From Vibrio sp. HI00D65 (lineage in GTDB: Bacteria; Pseudomonadota; Gammaproteobacteria; Enterobacterales; Vibrionaceae): 64,000 nucleotides of DNA. The stretch's first letter is position 1, and every line of letters starts with the position of its first letter. Location of the stretch: the NCBI RefSeq assembly GCF_001635455.1, contig NZ_LWEH01000460.1, positions 1 to 64,000 on the forward strand, given 5' to 3'. A model generated the notes under the pieces. That model had not been told where the DNA came from, searched no databases, and saw nothing but the letters and a program-made list of their open reading frames with translations. The translations under genes were made by a program, and so were the position numbers. Below are positions 35,139 through 44,053 of this stretch, piece by piece.

Positions 35139-35175
35139 AATAACTACCAGTGTTTAAATATTGGATTGGAAATTG

Positions 35176-35203
35176 AAAGGGGAACGCAAACGTTCCCCTT
35201 TTT
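35176..35203 (-). terminator. Hairpin between talB and tkt
   Basis: AAAGGGGAACG pairs perfectly with CGTTCCCCTTT around a four-base loop. On the minus strand the following T run is weak, so it may be a partial terminator or an RNA processing and stabilising structure rather than a full stop. Confidence 0.55.
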
Positions 35204-35216
35204 AAATTCTGTGTGA

Positions 35217-36167
35217 TTACAGCTTAGCTGCGATCATGTCTTCTAGTTTACCTTGGTCAACTGCGAAGTTGCGGATACCTTCTGCAACTTTCTCAACTGC
35301 CATTGCGTCTAGGTTGTGCTCCCATAGGAACTCAGCGTGAGTCATTGGAGCTGGGCGCTCTTTAGAGCCTTTAGAGTCAACTAGTTTCTCTACAACTTCA
35401 CCTTCAGCAGCCTCTAGTTCAGCAAGAAGAGCAGGAGCGATAGTTAGACGGTCACAACCAGCAAGCTCTAGGATCTCGCCGATGTTACGGAAGCTTGCGC
35501 CCATAACAACAGTGTTGTAGCCATGCTCTTTGTAGTAGTTGTAGATGTCAGTTACTGAGATTACACCTGGATCTTCAGATGCTTCGAAGTCGCGACCTTC
35601 TTTCGCTTTGTACCAATCCATGATACGACCAACGAATGGAGAGATTAGGAATACGCCAGCTTCGGCACAGGCACGAGCTTGTGCGAAAGAGAATAGAAGC
35701 GTTAGGTTACAGTTGATGCCTTCTTTCTCTAGGATTTCAGCAGCACGGATACCTTCCCAAGTAGAAGCTAGTTTGATTAGGATGCGATCGTTGGTGATGC
35801 CAGCATCGTTATACATTTTTACTAGTTGACGAGCTTTAGCAACACTGCCTTCAGTGTCGTAAGAAAGACGAGCATCAACTTCTGTAGAGATACGGCCTGG
35901 GATTGTGTTCAGGATTTCTTTACCGATGTTTACTGCAAGCATGTCACAAGTGTCTTGTACTTGTTGTGCTTTATCAGCGCTTTGTGCTTTAGCATATTCG
36001 ATTGAAGCATCGATAAGTGGCGCATACTCTTCGATTTGAGCCGCTTTAAGAATCAGAGAAGGGTTAGTTGTTGCATCTTCTGGCTGGTACTTTTTGATTG
36101 CATCGATTTCACCAGTGTCTGCTACTACTGTCGTTAGTTTACGAAGTTGCTCTAATTTGTTGCTCAT
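35217..36167 (-). CDS. talB: Transaldolase
   Basis: Transaldolase B transfers a dihydroxyacetone unit between sugar phosphates. The 316-residue product matches the family length exactly when started at the ATG at 36167, which has AGGATGATC just upstream (an ATG three codons earlier lacks a ribosome site). The Schiff-base lysine lies in RILIKLASTWEGI near residue 131, followed by GINCNLTLLFSFAQARACAE. The N-terminal ATTNPSLILKAA motif is also present. It is followed by tkt and is divergent from a SorC-family regulator gene, which probably controls both. Confidence 0.97.
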   Translation of the reverse strand: MSNKLEQLRKLTTVVADTGEIDAIKKYQPEDATTNPSLILKAAQIEEYAPLIDASIEYAKAQSADKAQQVQDTCDMLAVNIGKEILNTIPGRISTEVDARLSYDTEGSVAKARQLVKMYNDAGITNDRILIKLASTWEGIRAAEILEKEGINCNLTLLFSFAQARACAEAGVFLISPFVGRIMDWYKAKEGRDFEASEDPGVISVTDIYNYYKEHGYNTVVMGASFRNIGEILELAGCDRLTIAPALLAELEAAEGEVVEKLVDSKGSKERPAPMTHAEFLWEHNLDAMAVEKVAEGIRNFAVDQGKLEDMIAAKL

Positions 36168-36297
36168 TTTGATCATCCTATCTATCGCATTACATCTCGT
36201 GAGAAGAGAGATGTGGGCATTTGCAAGCTAACTAATGAAGTTCTCAGTGGAGTTTCCAATGAGCCAAACTTACATTAATTTAAATTTTTCTCCGAAC

Positions 36298-36320
36298 GAA
36301 CATTTGCACAGAACATTTGA
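36298..36320. promoter_or_regulatory. Direct repeat of half-operator GAACATTTG upstream of talB
   Basis: GAACATTTG occurs at 36298-36306 and again at 36311-36319, 13 bases apart, about 130 bases upstream of talB. The sequence is the same half-site as in the palindromes at 36505 and 36571 on the regulator side. Confidence 0.55.
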
Positions 36321-36504
36321 TCGCTCGATGAGTAAATGATGTAGCCATATTTATCCGATCTAGCACCAAAGTCAACGACAAATAGTGCGGTATGGTGACT
36401 TTAGTCAAATATATTTCGCTCTAGTAATTATGGGCGATACAGGCAAACGTTTAATACGCTGAGCAAGGTGAATCAATCAACAATAAAACCATGGCAATCA
36501 CCTT

Positions 36505-36516
36505 GAACAAATGTTC
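36505..36516. promoter_or_regulatory. Candidate SorC-family operator palindrome 1
   Basis: GAACAAATGTTC is a GAACA-N2-TGTTC inverted repeat, 110 bases upstream of the regulator gene. A further TGTTC half-site lies 15 bases downstream (36531-36535). Confidence 0.55.
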
Positions 36517-36570
36517 CTTGCTGTTACATATGTTCGGGGTGTAAACTTGTGTATTACTTGCTTAGTCATC

Positions 36571-36582
36571 GAACATTTGTTC
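36571..36582. promoter_or_regulatory. Candidate SorC-family operator palindrome 2
   Basis: GAACATTTGTTC repeats the same GAACA-N2-TGTTC pattern 66 bases after palindrome 1 and 44 bases before the regulator start, so it is placed for autoregulation and control of the divergent talB. Confidence 0.6.
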
Positions 36583-36625
36583 TTTAAACAGGTAAAATAA
36601 TTGTTAAATATAGGTTGAGTGATAT

Positions 36626-37618
36626 ATGAGCAAGAATATCCAAGATGTTTCCGAAGAAAACACTGATCTCCTGACTGAAGTCGCGGTTGCTTATTATCAG
36701 GACGGTGCCACCCAAGAAGAGATCTCGAAAAAGTTCTCTATCTCTCGTGCAAAGGTTGGTCGTATGCTCAAGCAAGCCCGTGATGAAGGTATTGTTGAGA
36801 TAACCGTTAAATACCATCCTGTATTCAGCGCCAAGATCGAGCAACGCTTGATTGAACGCTTTGGTGTTAAGCGCGCTCTTGTCGCTCTAGATCAACCGAA
36901 TGAAGAACAGCAACGTCTTCAGGTTGCCGGCTTAGTATCTAACTATCTAACCAGCACATTAAAAAACGGCATGGTCGTAACCGTCGGGCAAGGTCGTAAC
37001 GTGTCTTCTGTTGCTCACCACACAGGTGTAATTTCCCCTCGTGATTGTAAGTTCGTATGTGGCATCGGCGGTATTCACCCAAGAGGCGGTATGTTCAATG
37101 CCGACCACATCTGCCGTCAACTAGCAAAAAAATACGGTGGTTCGTCGGAAACTCTGTATGCTCCAGCTTATGCAGAGAACAAGGCTCAAAAAACCGCATT
37201 TATGGAAAACAGCACAGTTAAGCAAACACTCGATCTCGCTCGAAAGGCGGATGTGGCATTAGTGGGTATTGGTGACATGAGTGAAAACAGTTACATGGTT
37301 GACCTGGGTTGGTTTACCGCCGGCGAGGTGGTTCAATCTCGTTTATTACAAGGTGTGGTAGGTGACTTCGCAGGTTATGACTTTTTCGACGTACACGGTA
37401 AAGCAGCAAACACAGTAATGAGTGATCGAGTAATTGGCTTGGGTTTAGAAGAGTTTCGCCCAATAGCTGAAGTGATTGCGATTGCTGCCGAAAACAGTAA
37501 ACCGCTCGCGTTGTTAGGTGCATTAAGAACCGGCGTGGTTGATGTTATAGCAACCAGCGTAAGCAATGCACTAACCGTGCTGAACTTAGATGAGCAGATG
37601 ACATTAATTGATAAGTGA
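36626..37618 (+). CDS. SorC/DeoR-type sugar-binding transcriptional regulator
   Basis: A 330-residue SorC-family regulator. Residues 15-60 form the helix-turn-helix (YYQDGATQEEISKKFSISRA, KVGRMLKQARDEGIVEI). Residues 65-320 form the sugar-binding domain, related to sugar-phosphate isomerases, with MVVTVGQGRNVSSVAHHTG and FVCGIGGIHPRGG near residues 115-155. It is transcribed away from talB-tkt, with four copies of a GAACA-type operator between them. This layout suggests that a sugar-phosphate controls the pentose phosphate genes; the effector is unknown. Confidence 0.88.
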   Translation: MSKNIQDVSEENTDLLTEVAVAYYQDGATQEEISKKFSISRAKVGRMLKQARDEGIVEITVKYHPVFSAKIEQRLIERFGVKRALVALDQPNEEQQRLQVAGLVSNYLTSTLKNGMVVTVGQGRNVSSVAHHTGVISPRDCKFVCGIGGIHPRGGMFNADHICRQLAKKYGGSSETLYAPAYAENKAQKTAFMENSTVKQTLDLARKADVALVGIGDMSENSYMVDLGWFTAGEVVQSRLLQGVVGDFAGYDFFDVHGKAANTVMSDRVIGLGLEEFRPIAEVIAIAAENSKPLALLGALRTGVVDVIATSVSNALTVLNLDEQMTLIDK

Positions 37619-37871
37619 ATTATTTATTATTGGTCTTACTTTTTAATGCGTTTTTATTGTAATTTAAAATTGGGTGAGTTCTTCAGCCTTCCCACTTAAT
37701 TATATTTTTATACTGTCATAAATTAATTTTATATAAGAACAGGTATAACCATTATTTATAGGTTTAGTCATAAAATTAATTGGTTTACATAAACCCCCAT
37801 TGATAAAGTCGCGTTGCATTTAACGCATCAATTATCTCTTATGAGAAAGAATTATTAATGGGAATATCCTA

Positions 37872-40800
37872 ATGAGGACAAAATTAATTTGTACCTTCAT
37901 AGCAGCGTTATTAGCTGTTAGTTCGGCACAAGCAACCACTTTACCTGCACCGATTTGGCATACGATAACTTTTGTTGACGGTAGTTCTAAAGAACTAAGG
38001 TTAATGGGCTCTCAGCATATGTTTTGGTATCAAGACCAAACAGGTAGCCTCTACATTCAAGACTCTGACAGTGAGTGGTATTTTGCTAGATATGAAAAGA
38101 ATGAAGAAGAGCAAGGCAGAATAGTGTCCACCGGAGTTCTAGCTTCGAGTGAGAAAGATGTACCTTATGAATCTAATGTTAGGCATATAAAAATTGAGCC
38201 AAAATATTTCGATGAACTAATTAAATCACCCGCAGCTAACAACAAGAGGCTTAATTATATAAGAAACCAAAGTTTGTATGAAAGCCGAGCTTTAAATAAC
38301 AACATTGTAGAGCAGCCGTTATTAGTGGTACAGGTTAGCTTTTCAAACGAAAAAGTGGACCATGACTTTCAGTCGACGATATTTGGAACCGACCAACAGA
38401 GCGTTCAAGATTATTTTCTAAAAAATAGCTACGGTAACTATAAAGTTGTTCCAGCGAAAGAGAGTGAAGGAACAAAGAATGACGGTGTAATTAATGTCAA
38501 TCTAGATATTGAGCATCCAAACTGCCATTCCAAATCAGAGCGTAATTGCCAAACTAAGCTCAATAATGTGTTTGAAAAAGCATATGAAGCCCTAGACGTG
38601 GATTTCAATCTTGCTCAATACGACTTGAACAACGACGAAAGCATCTCGCCTCAAGAACTCTCCGTTATGTTCGTCTTTGCGGGTAATGATAAATCTAGCG
38701 GTACCCGAAAGACCCCAACGATTTGGCCTCATAAGTACGCTCACAGCACCGTCGAGATTGATGGAAAGCGAATCAGCGCTTATTGCTTGTTTGCTGATTA
38801 TCAAGACGACCATCAGTCAACCATGGGAGTAATAGCGCATGAACTTGCGCATTTAATGTTGGGTTTACCGGATCTTTACTCTTATAAACATGACGGCTCA
38901 ATTGGACATTGGGGGTTGATGGGAGGCGGGAGCTGGGCAAGAAAGCCTAGCGACGAGTACGCAGGTCAGACTCCAGTAAACATGCTGGCATGGAGTAAAG
39001 AGGCGTCAGGTTTTCTTAAGCCAACCGTTCTTTCAGAGAATGGCCAGGTACAAATTGACACGAATAAGGGGGAAAGTGTGATTCATCTTGACCCATACTT
39101 AAAACAGTTTGGGCCTCGAGCTTATATTGAAAACCGACGCAAAAATGATTATGACCAAGCACTTCGTGGTGAAGGCTTGCTCATTACGGCGGTAAATATA
39201 GATAACCAGTTCAATAGTGATGGACCGATGCAGGTTCAGGTATTTCAGGCTGATGGCGATGGGCTACTTGAGAGTGGGATTTCATCCGGCGACTCGGGCG
39301 ATGTTTTTCCCGGCAGAGAGATAGTGACGAATATCTCTGATGATTCTGAACCATCTTTGACCGACATTACCGCAGGAAGAAGTACCGATGTAACCATCTC
39401 AAATATTAGTAGTGATGCTGATAAGGCAACATTTTCGTTAGCTATCCCCAATGCGGCCACTAAGTCGTCTTGGGTCACGTCATTTGGCCGAACTTATCCC
39501 CGTTATAGTACAAACACGAACGTACTTGGGTTCGCCATTGACGTTGTTGAGGGGCGTGAGGATATTACAGGGCTGCACTTCTATGCTAAGGCGATGAGTG
39601 TTGCTATGCCGATGTTTTATCGATTGGTTGAGTACCCGTTTCAATCAAGATTTGGTAATGCTGTGATTATTGAAGCAGCTGGCCGTCTATTGCATCGAGG
39701 TGTTGTGCAGCAAGGTGGAGGGCAGATTATTTTTGATGAGCCTGTAAAGCTTGGACTTGGCCCGAAATTGCTGGTTTTAGAAATTGAAAACGGCACACCT
39801 GAATATTCTACACAGTTTTTAGACGCATACTTGGGTGACGGACGGAGGAAAAGGCAATTCTCAGGGACAATATCCGATTATAAAACTCGAGGCTTGAGTC
39901 GTGGCTTCGGCCAAAACTTCCCTTTCGCGGTACTTTTTGAACAACCAGCGCAAGCTAAGCCTACTGCGGTAGATGATTCTGTCGTTACGGAAGAAGATAG
40001 TCCGTTTATGCTCAACTTATTTGCCAATGATCTTAATTTGCCCAGATCTCACCTATATTCAATTGAGATAGGTCGTAAGCCAGCTAAAGGTGTTATCAGA
40101 GGTGATACATATTTTCCCTCTACTAACCAGTTTGGACGAGATAATTTTTCTTATCGACTTGTTGATGGTGCTGGCTACAAAAGTGAGTATGCGACTGTTG
40201 AGGTAGAAATCAAACCGGTGAACGATGCTCCGCAATTTAAGCTCAATAAGATTAAAGTTGGTGCTGTAGCGGGGCAGAAAGTGATATTCGAAGTAACGAC
40301 GATTACGGATGTCGATTCAGCTGAGCATCAGGTTACTTGGACTCAGACTGAAGGCGCAAGATTGGTATTAAGTGGCACACAGTCGAAAGCATTGACTATA
40401 CGTGTACCCAACGATGCGTTGGAAGGCGAAAAGTATCGATTGAGCGTCAAGGTGCAGGATCCAGTAGGGGGGTACACCGAACAATCGGTCACTGTTGATG
40501 TGCATAAAAACAAAGTATCGTTGTTGGAAACGAAATCTTTACAAGTCAAATATGGCGATGAAGTCCAATTGTTTCCAAATATTAATGGTGAAGTGAAAGC
40601 GTTAAATATTCTTGAAGCCCCACATAATGGGCTAGCTAATATAATCGGTGCTCAGATTGTTTATAATGCGCCAGCAGAACGCAGGCAGGCTTTATATGAC
40701 AATATTAAATATAAGGTCTTATTGTTGAGTGGTGATGAGTGGGTTGGTTCGTTTGATATAGAAGTTTTGCCTAATGTTTCAAACGAGTCAGAGGTGACAT

Positions 40801-40889
40801 TGAATCAAGGTGATTCGTCAGGGGGAAGCTCATCATTTCTTATTCTTTTTATACTCTGCTTACTCTCCAGGTTACGAATGAAGTGTTGA
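37872..40889 (+). CDS. M6-type metalloprotease with GlyGly-CTERM tail
   Basis: A 1005-residue secreted zinc protease. After a signal peptide (to about AQA) comes an M6-like catalytic region with HELAH at residue 323 and the following MLGLPDLY, then GGGSWARKP near 355. Cadherin/Ig-like sections follow: AVDDSVVTEEDSPFMLNLFA near 700, and VNDAPQFKL starting a second near 780. The C-terminus is SSGGSSSFLILFILCLLSRLR: a Gly/Ser motif, one membrane helix and basic residues, which is the GlyGly-CTERM sorting signal processed by rhombosortase. It is not a copy of prtV, since length and tail differ. The preceding AT-rich region of about 250 bases should hold its promoter. Confidence 0.88.
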   Translation: MRTKLICTFIAALLAVSSAQATTLPAPIWHTITFVDGSSKELRLMGSQHMFWYQDQTGSLYIQDSDSEWYFARYEKNEEEQGRIVSTGVLASSEKDVPYESNVRHIKIEPKYFDELIKSPAANNKRLNYIRNQSLYESRALNNNIVEQPLLVVQVSFSNEKVDHDFQSTIFGTDQQSVQDYFLKNSYGNYKVVPAKESEGTKNDGVINVNLDIEHPNCHSKSERNCQTKLNNVFEKAYEALDVDFNLAQYDLNNDESISPQELSVMFVFAGNDKSSGTRKTPTIWPHKYAHSTVEIDGKRISAYCLFADYQDDHQSTMGVIAHELAHLMLGLPDLYSYKHDGSIGHWGLMGGGSWARKPSDEYAGQTPVNMLAWSKEASGFLKPTVLSENGQVQIDTNKGESVIHLDPYLKQFGPRAYIENRRKNDYDQALRGEGLLITAVNIDNQFNSDGPMQVQVFQADGDGLLESGISSGDSGDVFPGREIVTNISDDSEPSLTDITAGRSTDVTISNISSDADKATFSLAIPNAATKSSWVTSFGRTYPRYSTNTNVLGFAIDVVEGREDITGLHFYAKAMSVAMPMFYRLVEYPFQSRFGNAVIIEAAGRLLHRGVVQQGGGQIIFDEPVKLGLGPKLLVLEIENGTPEYSTQFLDAYLGDGRRKRQFSGTISDYKTRGLSRGFGQNFPFAVLFEQPAQAKPTAVDDSVVTEEDSPFMLNLFANDLNLPRSHLYSIEIGRKPAKGVIRGDTYFPSTNQFGRDNFSYRLVDGAGYKSEYATVEVEIKPVNDAPQFKLNKIKVGAVAGQKVIFEVTTITDVDSAEHQVTWTQTEGARLVLSGTQSKALTIRVPNDALEGEKYRLSVKVQDPVGGYTEQSVTVDVHKNKVSLLETKSLQVKYGDEVQLFPNINGEVKALNILEAPHNGLANIIGAQIVYNAPAERRQALYDNIKYKVLLLSGDEWVGSFDIEVLPNVSNESEVTLNQGDSSGGSSSFLILFILCLLSRLRMKC

Positions 40890-40921
40890 AATAAAACCAT
40901 AATATAATTATGCATATACGG

Positions 40922-40950
40922 AAAGGGCTACGATTATTAGCCCTTTTTTA
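40922..40950 (+). terminator. Rho-independent terminator
   Basis: AGGGCTA pairs with TAGCCCT around a seven-base loop, with a long T run after it. It ends the M6 protease transcript. Confidence 0.85.
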
Positions 40951-41454
40951 TGTCTTGAACAACCTTATTTCAGAATAAAACAGCGTATTTTGTAGCATTT
41001 TTTGGAATTAAGTAATATTTATAGGCGTTTAGTTTCATTTGATGGCTATCTAGATCACAAATTTGAACAATCATGTTTTTGAGTGACTTTTCATCTTAAG
41101 TCTTATAAATGACGAATTTTTACATAAATTTCAGAGCTTTTGTTGCACCTTAAAGGTGGTCGATGTATAGCTTTTGGTTATAATTGTGTTTGTTGTCATT
41201 AGTGCTGGGCATGTGTTGTGGAAGGGCTCAGGAAAACGAATGACAAGTTAAATATGTTGTTTGTAAAAGCACATAAGGATTGTGAATCAGTTGTTGGTTC
41301 AGGAAATGTATTTGTTTATGTAGATGTATATAAACATTACTTATGACTATATAAATAATGTTTTTTTGTATCTGAATGACACTATTGTTACTTTTACGCT
41401 GATTTTTAATAAGAATAATTAATAGAACAACGCAACATCGGGGTAGTTTTCACT
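40951..41454. other. Non-coding region before the tad-linked LysR gene
   Basis: About 500 AT-rich bases without a gene that I can support. The part next to 41455 should contain the promoter of the LysR gene, but I did not find a clear operator. Confidence 0.5.
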
Positions 41455-42339
41455 ATGAAAAACGTCAACAGATCTATCGACGTAAAATATTTAAGAACAT
41501 TTTCACACGTTGCTAAGCACAAAAGTTTTACAGCTGCCGCTGAGTCTCTATTTATGACACAGCCCGCGGTATCTCAACATATTAAAAAGATCGAGAGTAC
41601 AATAGGGGCAAGTATTTTTGATCGAAAAGAAGGGTTTTTACTGACTAAACATGGAAAAGTATTACTGGATTATGCTGACCAAACCATGTCCATGTATGAG
41701 AGGTTATTTGAAGATCTAGAGAAAGTGGAGCTAAGAGATCAATTTAACATAGCGATCGACGAGTCATTTTGTTTCGATTTGGTCAATCGGGTCATTAATG
41801 AATTTCGGATGTTAAACAATATCGACTTATCCATAAACAGTTTTACTAAGTCTTCTTCATTGGAGTTGTCGCGTTATGACTTAATATTTACTATGGATAG
41901 AATTTCACAGGGGAACGGAAAGTCCTATCAATTAAAAACGGTAAACTATGTGATCGCGTATTCTTGTTCCCTTGACCCTTATGAGTGCTATCCACAGAGA
42001 GTTGTTTTTTGCAGTTCTTTGTCTAAGTCATATGTTCAAGAGCTATTAAACGACTACAATGTTGAAACATCTCACGTAACAAGTTGGGTTAAAACAAGCT
42101 CATGCCAATTGTTAAAAAATGAACTCGATACTAACGGGACGGTTTTGATCTTTCCTGAGTGGTCGGTATGTGATGAAAAGTGTAAGACAATCCCGTTACG
42201 TCAGAAAGTAAACATGTATGTCTGGTGTAGTGATGAAATTTCACAAGAACTAGAAACTTTAGGAATAAAAGATAAAATACAGCAACTTTTTCAGATTAGT
42301 GATATTTCAGAATCAGGAATAAAGCATAATATTATGTGA
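41455..42339 (+). CDS. LysR-family regulator linked to the tad locus
   Basis: A 294-residue LysR-type protein. The winged helix-turn-helix covers residues 9-70 (YLRTFSHVAKHKSFTAAAESL, then MTQPAVSQHIKKIE). The rest is a divergent effector-binding domain with several Cys and few of the usual effector motifs. It ends directly against the convergent tadV gene, the first gene of the tad locus, and so is likely to regulate the pilus genes; this is inference from position. Codon use is AT-rich like that of the pilin end of the locus. Confidence 0.85.
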   Translation: MKNVNRSIDVKYLRTFSHVAKHKSFTAAAESLFMTQPAVSQHIKKIESTIGASIFDRKEGFLLTKHGKVLLDYADQTMSMYERLFEDLEKVELRDQFNIAIDESFCFDLVNRVINEFRMLNNIDLSINSFTKSSSLELSRYDLIFTMDRISQGNGKSYQLKTVNYVIAYSCSLDPYECYPQRVVFCSSLSKSYVQELLNDYNVETSHVTSWVKTSSCQLLKNELDTNGTVLIFPEWSVCDEKCKTIPLRQKVNMYVWCSDEISQELETLGIKDKIQQLFQISDISESGIKHNIM

Positions 42340-42798
42340 CTAATTTGATAATGTTGAAATTGTACTGAAAATGAAACAACTTAAAGCGATAGGTATCCCA
42401 TAGGGGATACCTTTTTTGTAGGCATTGAAACGTTTTATCTTACCGATTACATACATTATTAGAACTAACCACCCTCCCATAAAACCTATAGAAATCAAGG
42501 TTGCAATGACTAGATTCGGTTGAACCCCAACGATCAATGCCGCCAGTAACTTAACATCGCCAGCACCAAGTACTTTTAGGTACCAAAGTAACACTCCAAC
42601 AAAGAAACAAACGATAGATATCGGCAGAGATGACGCCAAATAACCATTTAATAAGGCTACAACTAGATTTGCTACCAATGTGAAATTATTTAAGGTGTTT
42701 GGTATTTTTCTATGTTTCCAATCAAAAATGCATACAAAAAAAAGTATTGAGAGATTTAATAATATTAAAAATGAGTAATTTATTATTTCTATGTTCAT
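42340..42798 (-). CDS. tadV: Prepilin peptidase TadV/CpaA (A24 family)
   Basis: The aspartic prepilin peptidase that cuts the leader of Flp pilin and of pseudopilins TadE and TadF. The 152-residue product is the short form, with only the catalytic domain and no N-methylation domain. The two catalytic Asp are in FDWKHRKIPN (D26) and GAGDVK (D81). It has four or five membrane helices. It is on the minus strand, facing away from flp, which differs from tad loci where tadV follows flp in the same direction. Confidence 0.9.
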   Translation of the reverse strand: MNIEIINYSFLILLNLSILFFVCIFDWKHRKIPNTLNNFTLVANLVVALLNGYLASSLPISIVCFFVGVLLWYLKVLGAGDVKLLAALIVGVQPNLVIATLISIGFMGGWLVLIMYVIGKIKRFNAYKKGIPYGIPIALSCFIFSTISTLSN

Positions 42799-43008
42799 AA
42801 CAAAAGGGTATTATTATTTAGGTTTGATATCAATAAAATTTTAATTAATTTTTGTTATTAAAGTATAAAAAATTTTTATCCATTTATTAAATAAAACTCT
42901 GTTATGAGTTCATAATAAATATTAATTTGATGTGTGTTTTTTAGTTCGGTAGATTTGATTTCGAAATTTCAACAAGACCTATGGTCGATTTACTTTTAGA
43001 GGGTTACC

Positions 43009-43221
43009 ATGTACTACCAAACTTTAGCAAAACTAGCTGAACTAAAAATGAAGTTCGAAGATGATACTCGCGGTGTTACTGCGGTGGAATATGCAATTAT
43101 TGCTGTTGTAATGTCAGCTTTAGTACTTGCTGCATTTCAAACAGATGCGCTTAAAAATGCAATTACTGGTGCGTTGAATGCGGTTACAGCCAACTTGACT
43201 ACTGCAACCACAGGCAATTAA
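43009..43221 (+). CDS. flp: Flp-type pilin
   Basis: A 70-residue major pilin. The leader is residues 1-22 with a Gly at 22, followed by VTAVEYAIIAVVM: the Glu at +5 and Tyr at +6 of the mature chain are the Flp hallmarks. The hydrophobic helix runs through about residue 45, followed by a short polar end. AGAGGGTTACC precedes the ATG. The AT-rich 210-base spacer to tadV should contain the promoters for both directions. It is the first gene of the plus-strand tad operon. Confidence 0.95.
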   Translation: MYYQTLAKLAELKMKFEDDTRGVTAVEYAIIAVVMSALVLAAFQTDALKNAITGALNAVTANLTTATTGN

Positions 43222-43275
43222 ACGGCCACAAATAATATTATATTAAGGGGCTAGGGCCCCTATTTTAGGCTTAAT

Positions 43276-44052
43276 ATGAACAGAATTATCATTCTCCTTC
43301 TTATCGCTTTATCTATTTTTTCAACATTGATATATATCAATATTAATTATATTTCATCGGCCAAAGAGCCACAACAAGTCCAGAAAAAAGAAGAACTCAA
43401 AGTGAGTATTTTAGTCGCTCAAAAAGAGATCAAACGCTCTCAACCCTTGACTCCCAATTTTTACGAGAAGAAGTTTGTCCATATATCGGATTTAGACGGC
43501 TATTACTATACATTAGAAAAAGACATCGTTGTTCAACCTGGGGCTCTTTTTAAAGAAGACATCAAGGAAGGTACTTATTTAACACAAGAGATGATTTCAA
43601 ACCCGGGAGACCGAGATTATATGTATCTGTCGCTTAATGATGGCGAATTGCCTTATTTTTATGAAGTAACAGGCATCGGGGTTGTACAAACATCGACCCT
43701 TACTCCTGGCGATAAAGTGAGCTTTGTTTCTACTACATCTTCAAAATCAAACCTTGTAGAGAGTGGATATGGAGACATCGGTGATTTGGTCAGCCGAGTC
43801 ATTATTAGTGGAGCGCGAGTATTACAGGTGATTAAAGGTAGCGAAGATACCGACTCACAAGATGCTGAAGATAAAAAGTACAGTTTAGTTATTGCTTTAA
43901 ATATGCGCAGTGTATTGAAACTCGAAATGGCTCAAAAAATTGGCGATGTGAATATCATTCCTTCAGAAATTGAAAACCGCTATTTATCTATTCGCAGTAG
44001 TGACTTATTAGAAACACAGTTTGGTGTCAGAGAACTACGTGGTAAGGACTAA
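43276..44052 (+). CDS. rcpC: Flp pilus assembly protein RcpC/CpaB
   Basis: A 258-residue periplasmic protein anchored by an N-terminal helix (residues 3-24). The SAF-like domain begins at about residue 45 (VSILVAQKEIKRSQPLTPNF). RcpC/CpaB is needed for Flp pilus assembly and helps the secretin. The gene begins 54 bases after flp; the secretin start lies one base after its stop, consistent with a polycistronic tad unit. Confidence 0.85.
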   Translation: MNRIIILLLIALSIFSTLIYININYISSAKEPQQVQKKEELKVSILVAQKEIKRSQPLTPNFYEKKFVHISDLDGYYYTLEKDIVVQPGALFKEDIKEGTYLTQEMISNPGDRDYMYLSLNDGELPYFYEVTGIGVVQTSTLTPGDKVSFVSTTSSKSNLVESGYGDIGDLVSRVIISGARVLQVIKGSEDTDSQDAEDKKYSLVIALNMRSVLKLEMAQKIGDVNIIPSEIENRYLSIRSSDLLETQFGVRELRGKD

Positions 44053-44053
44053 C

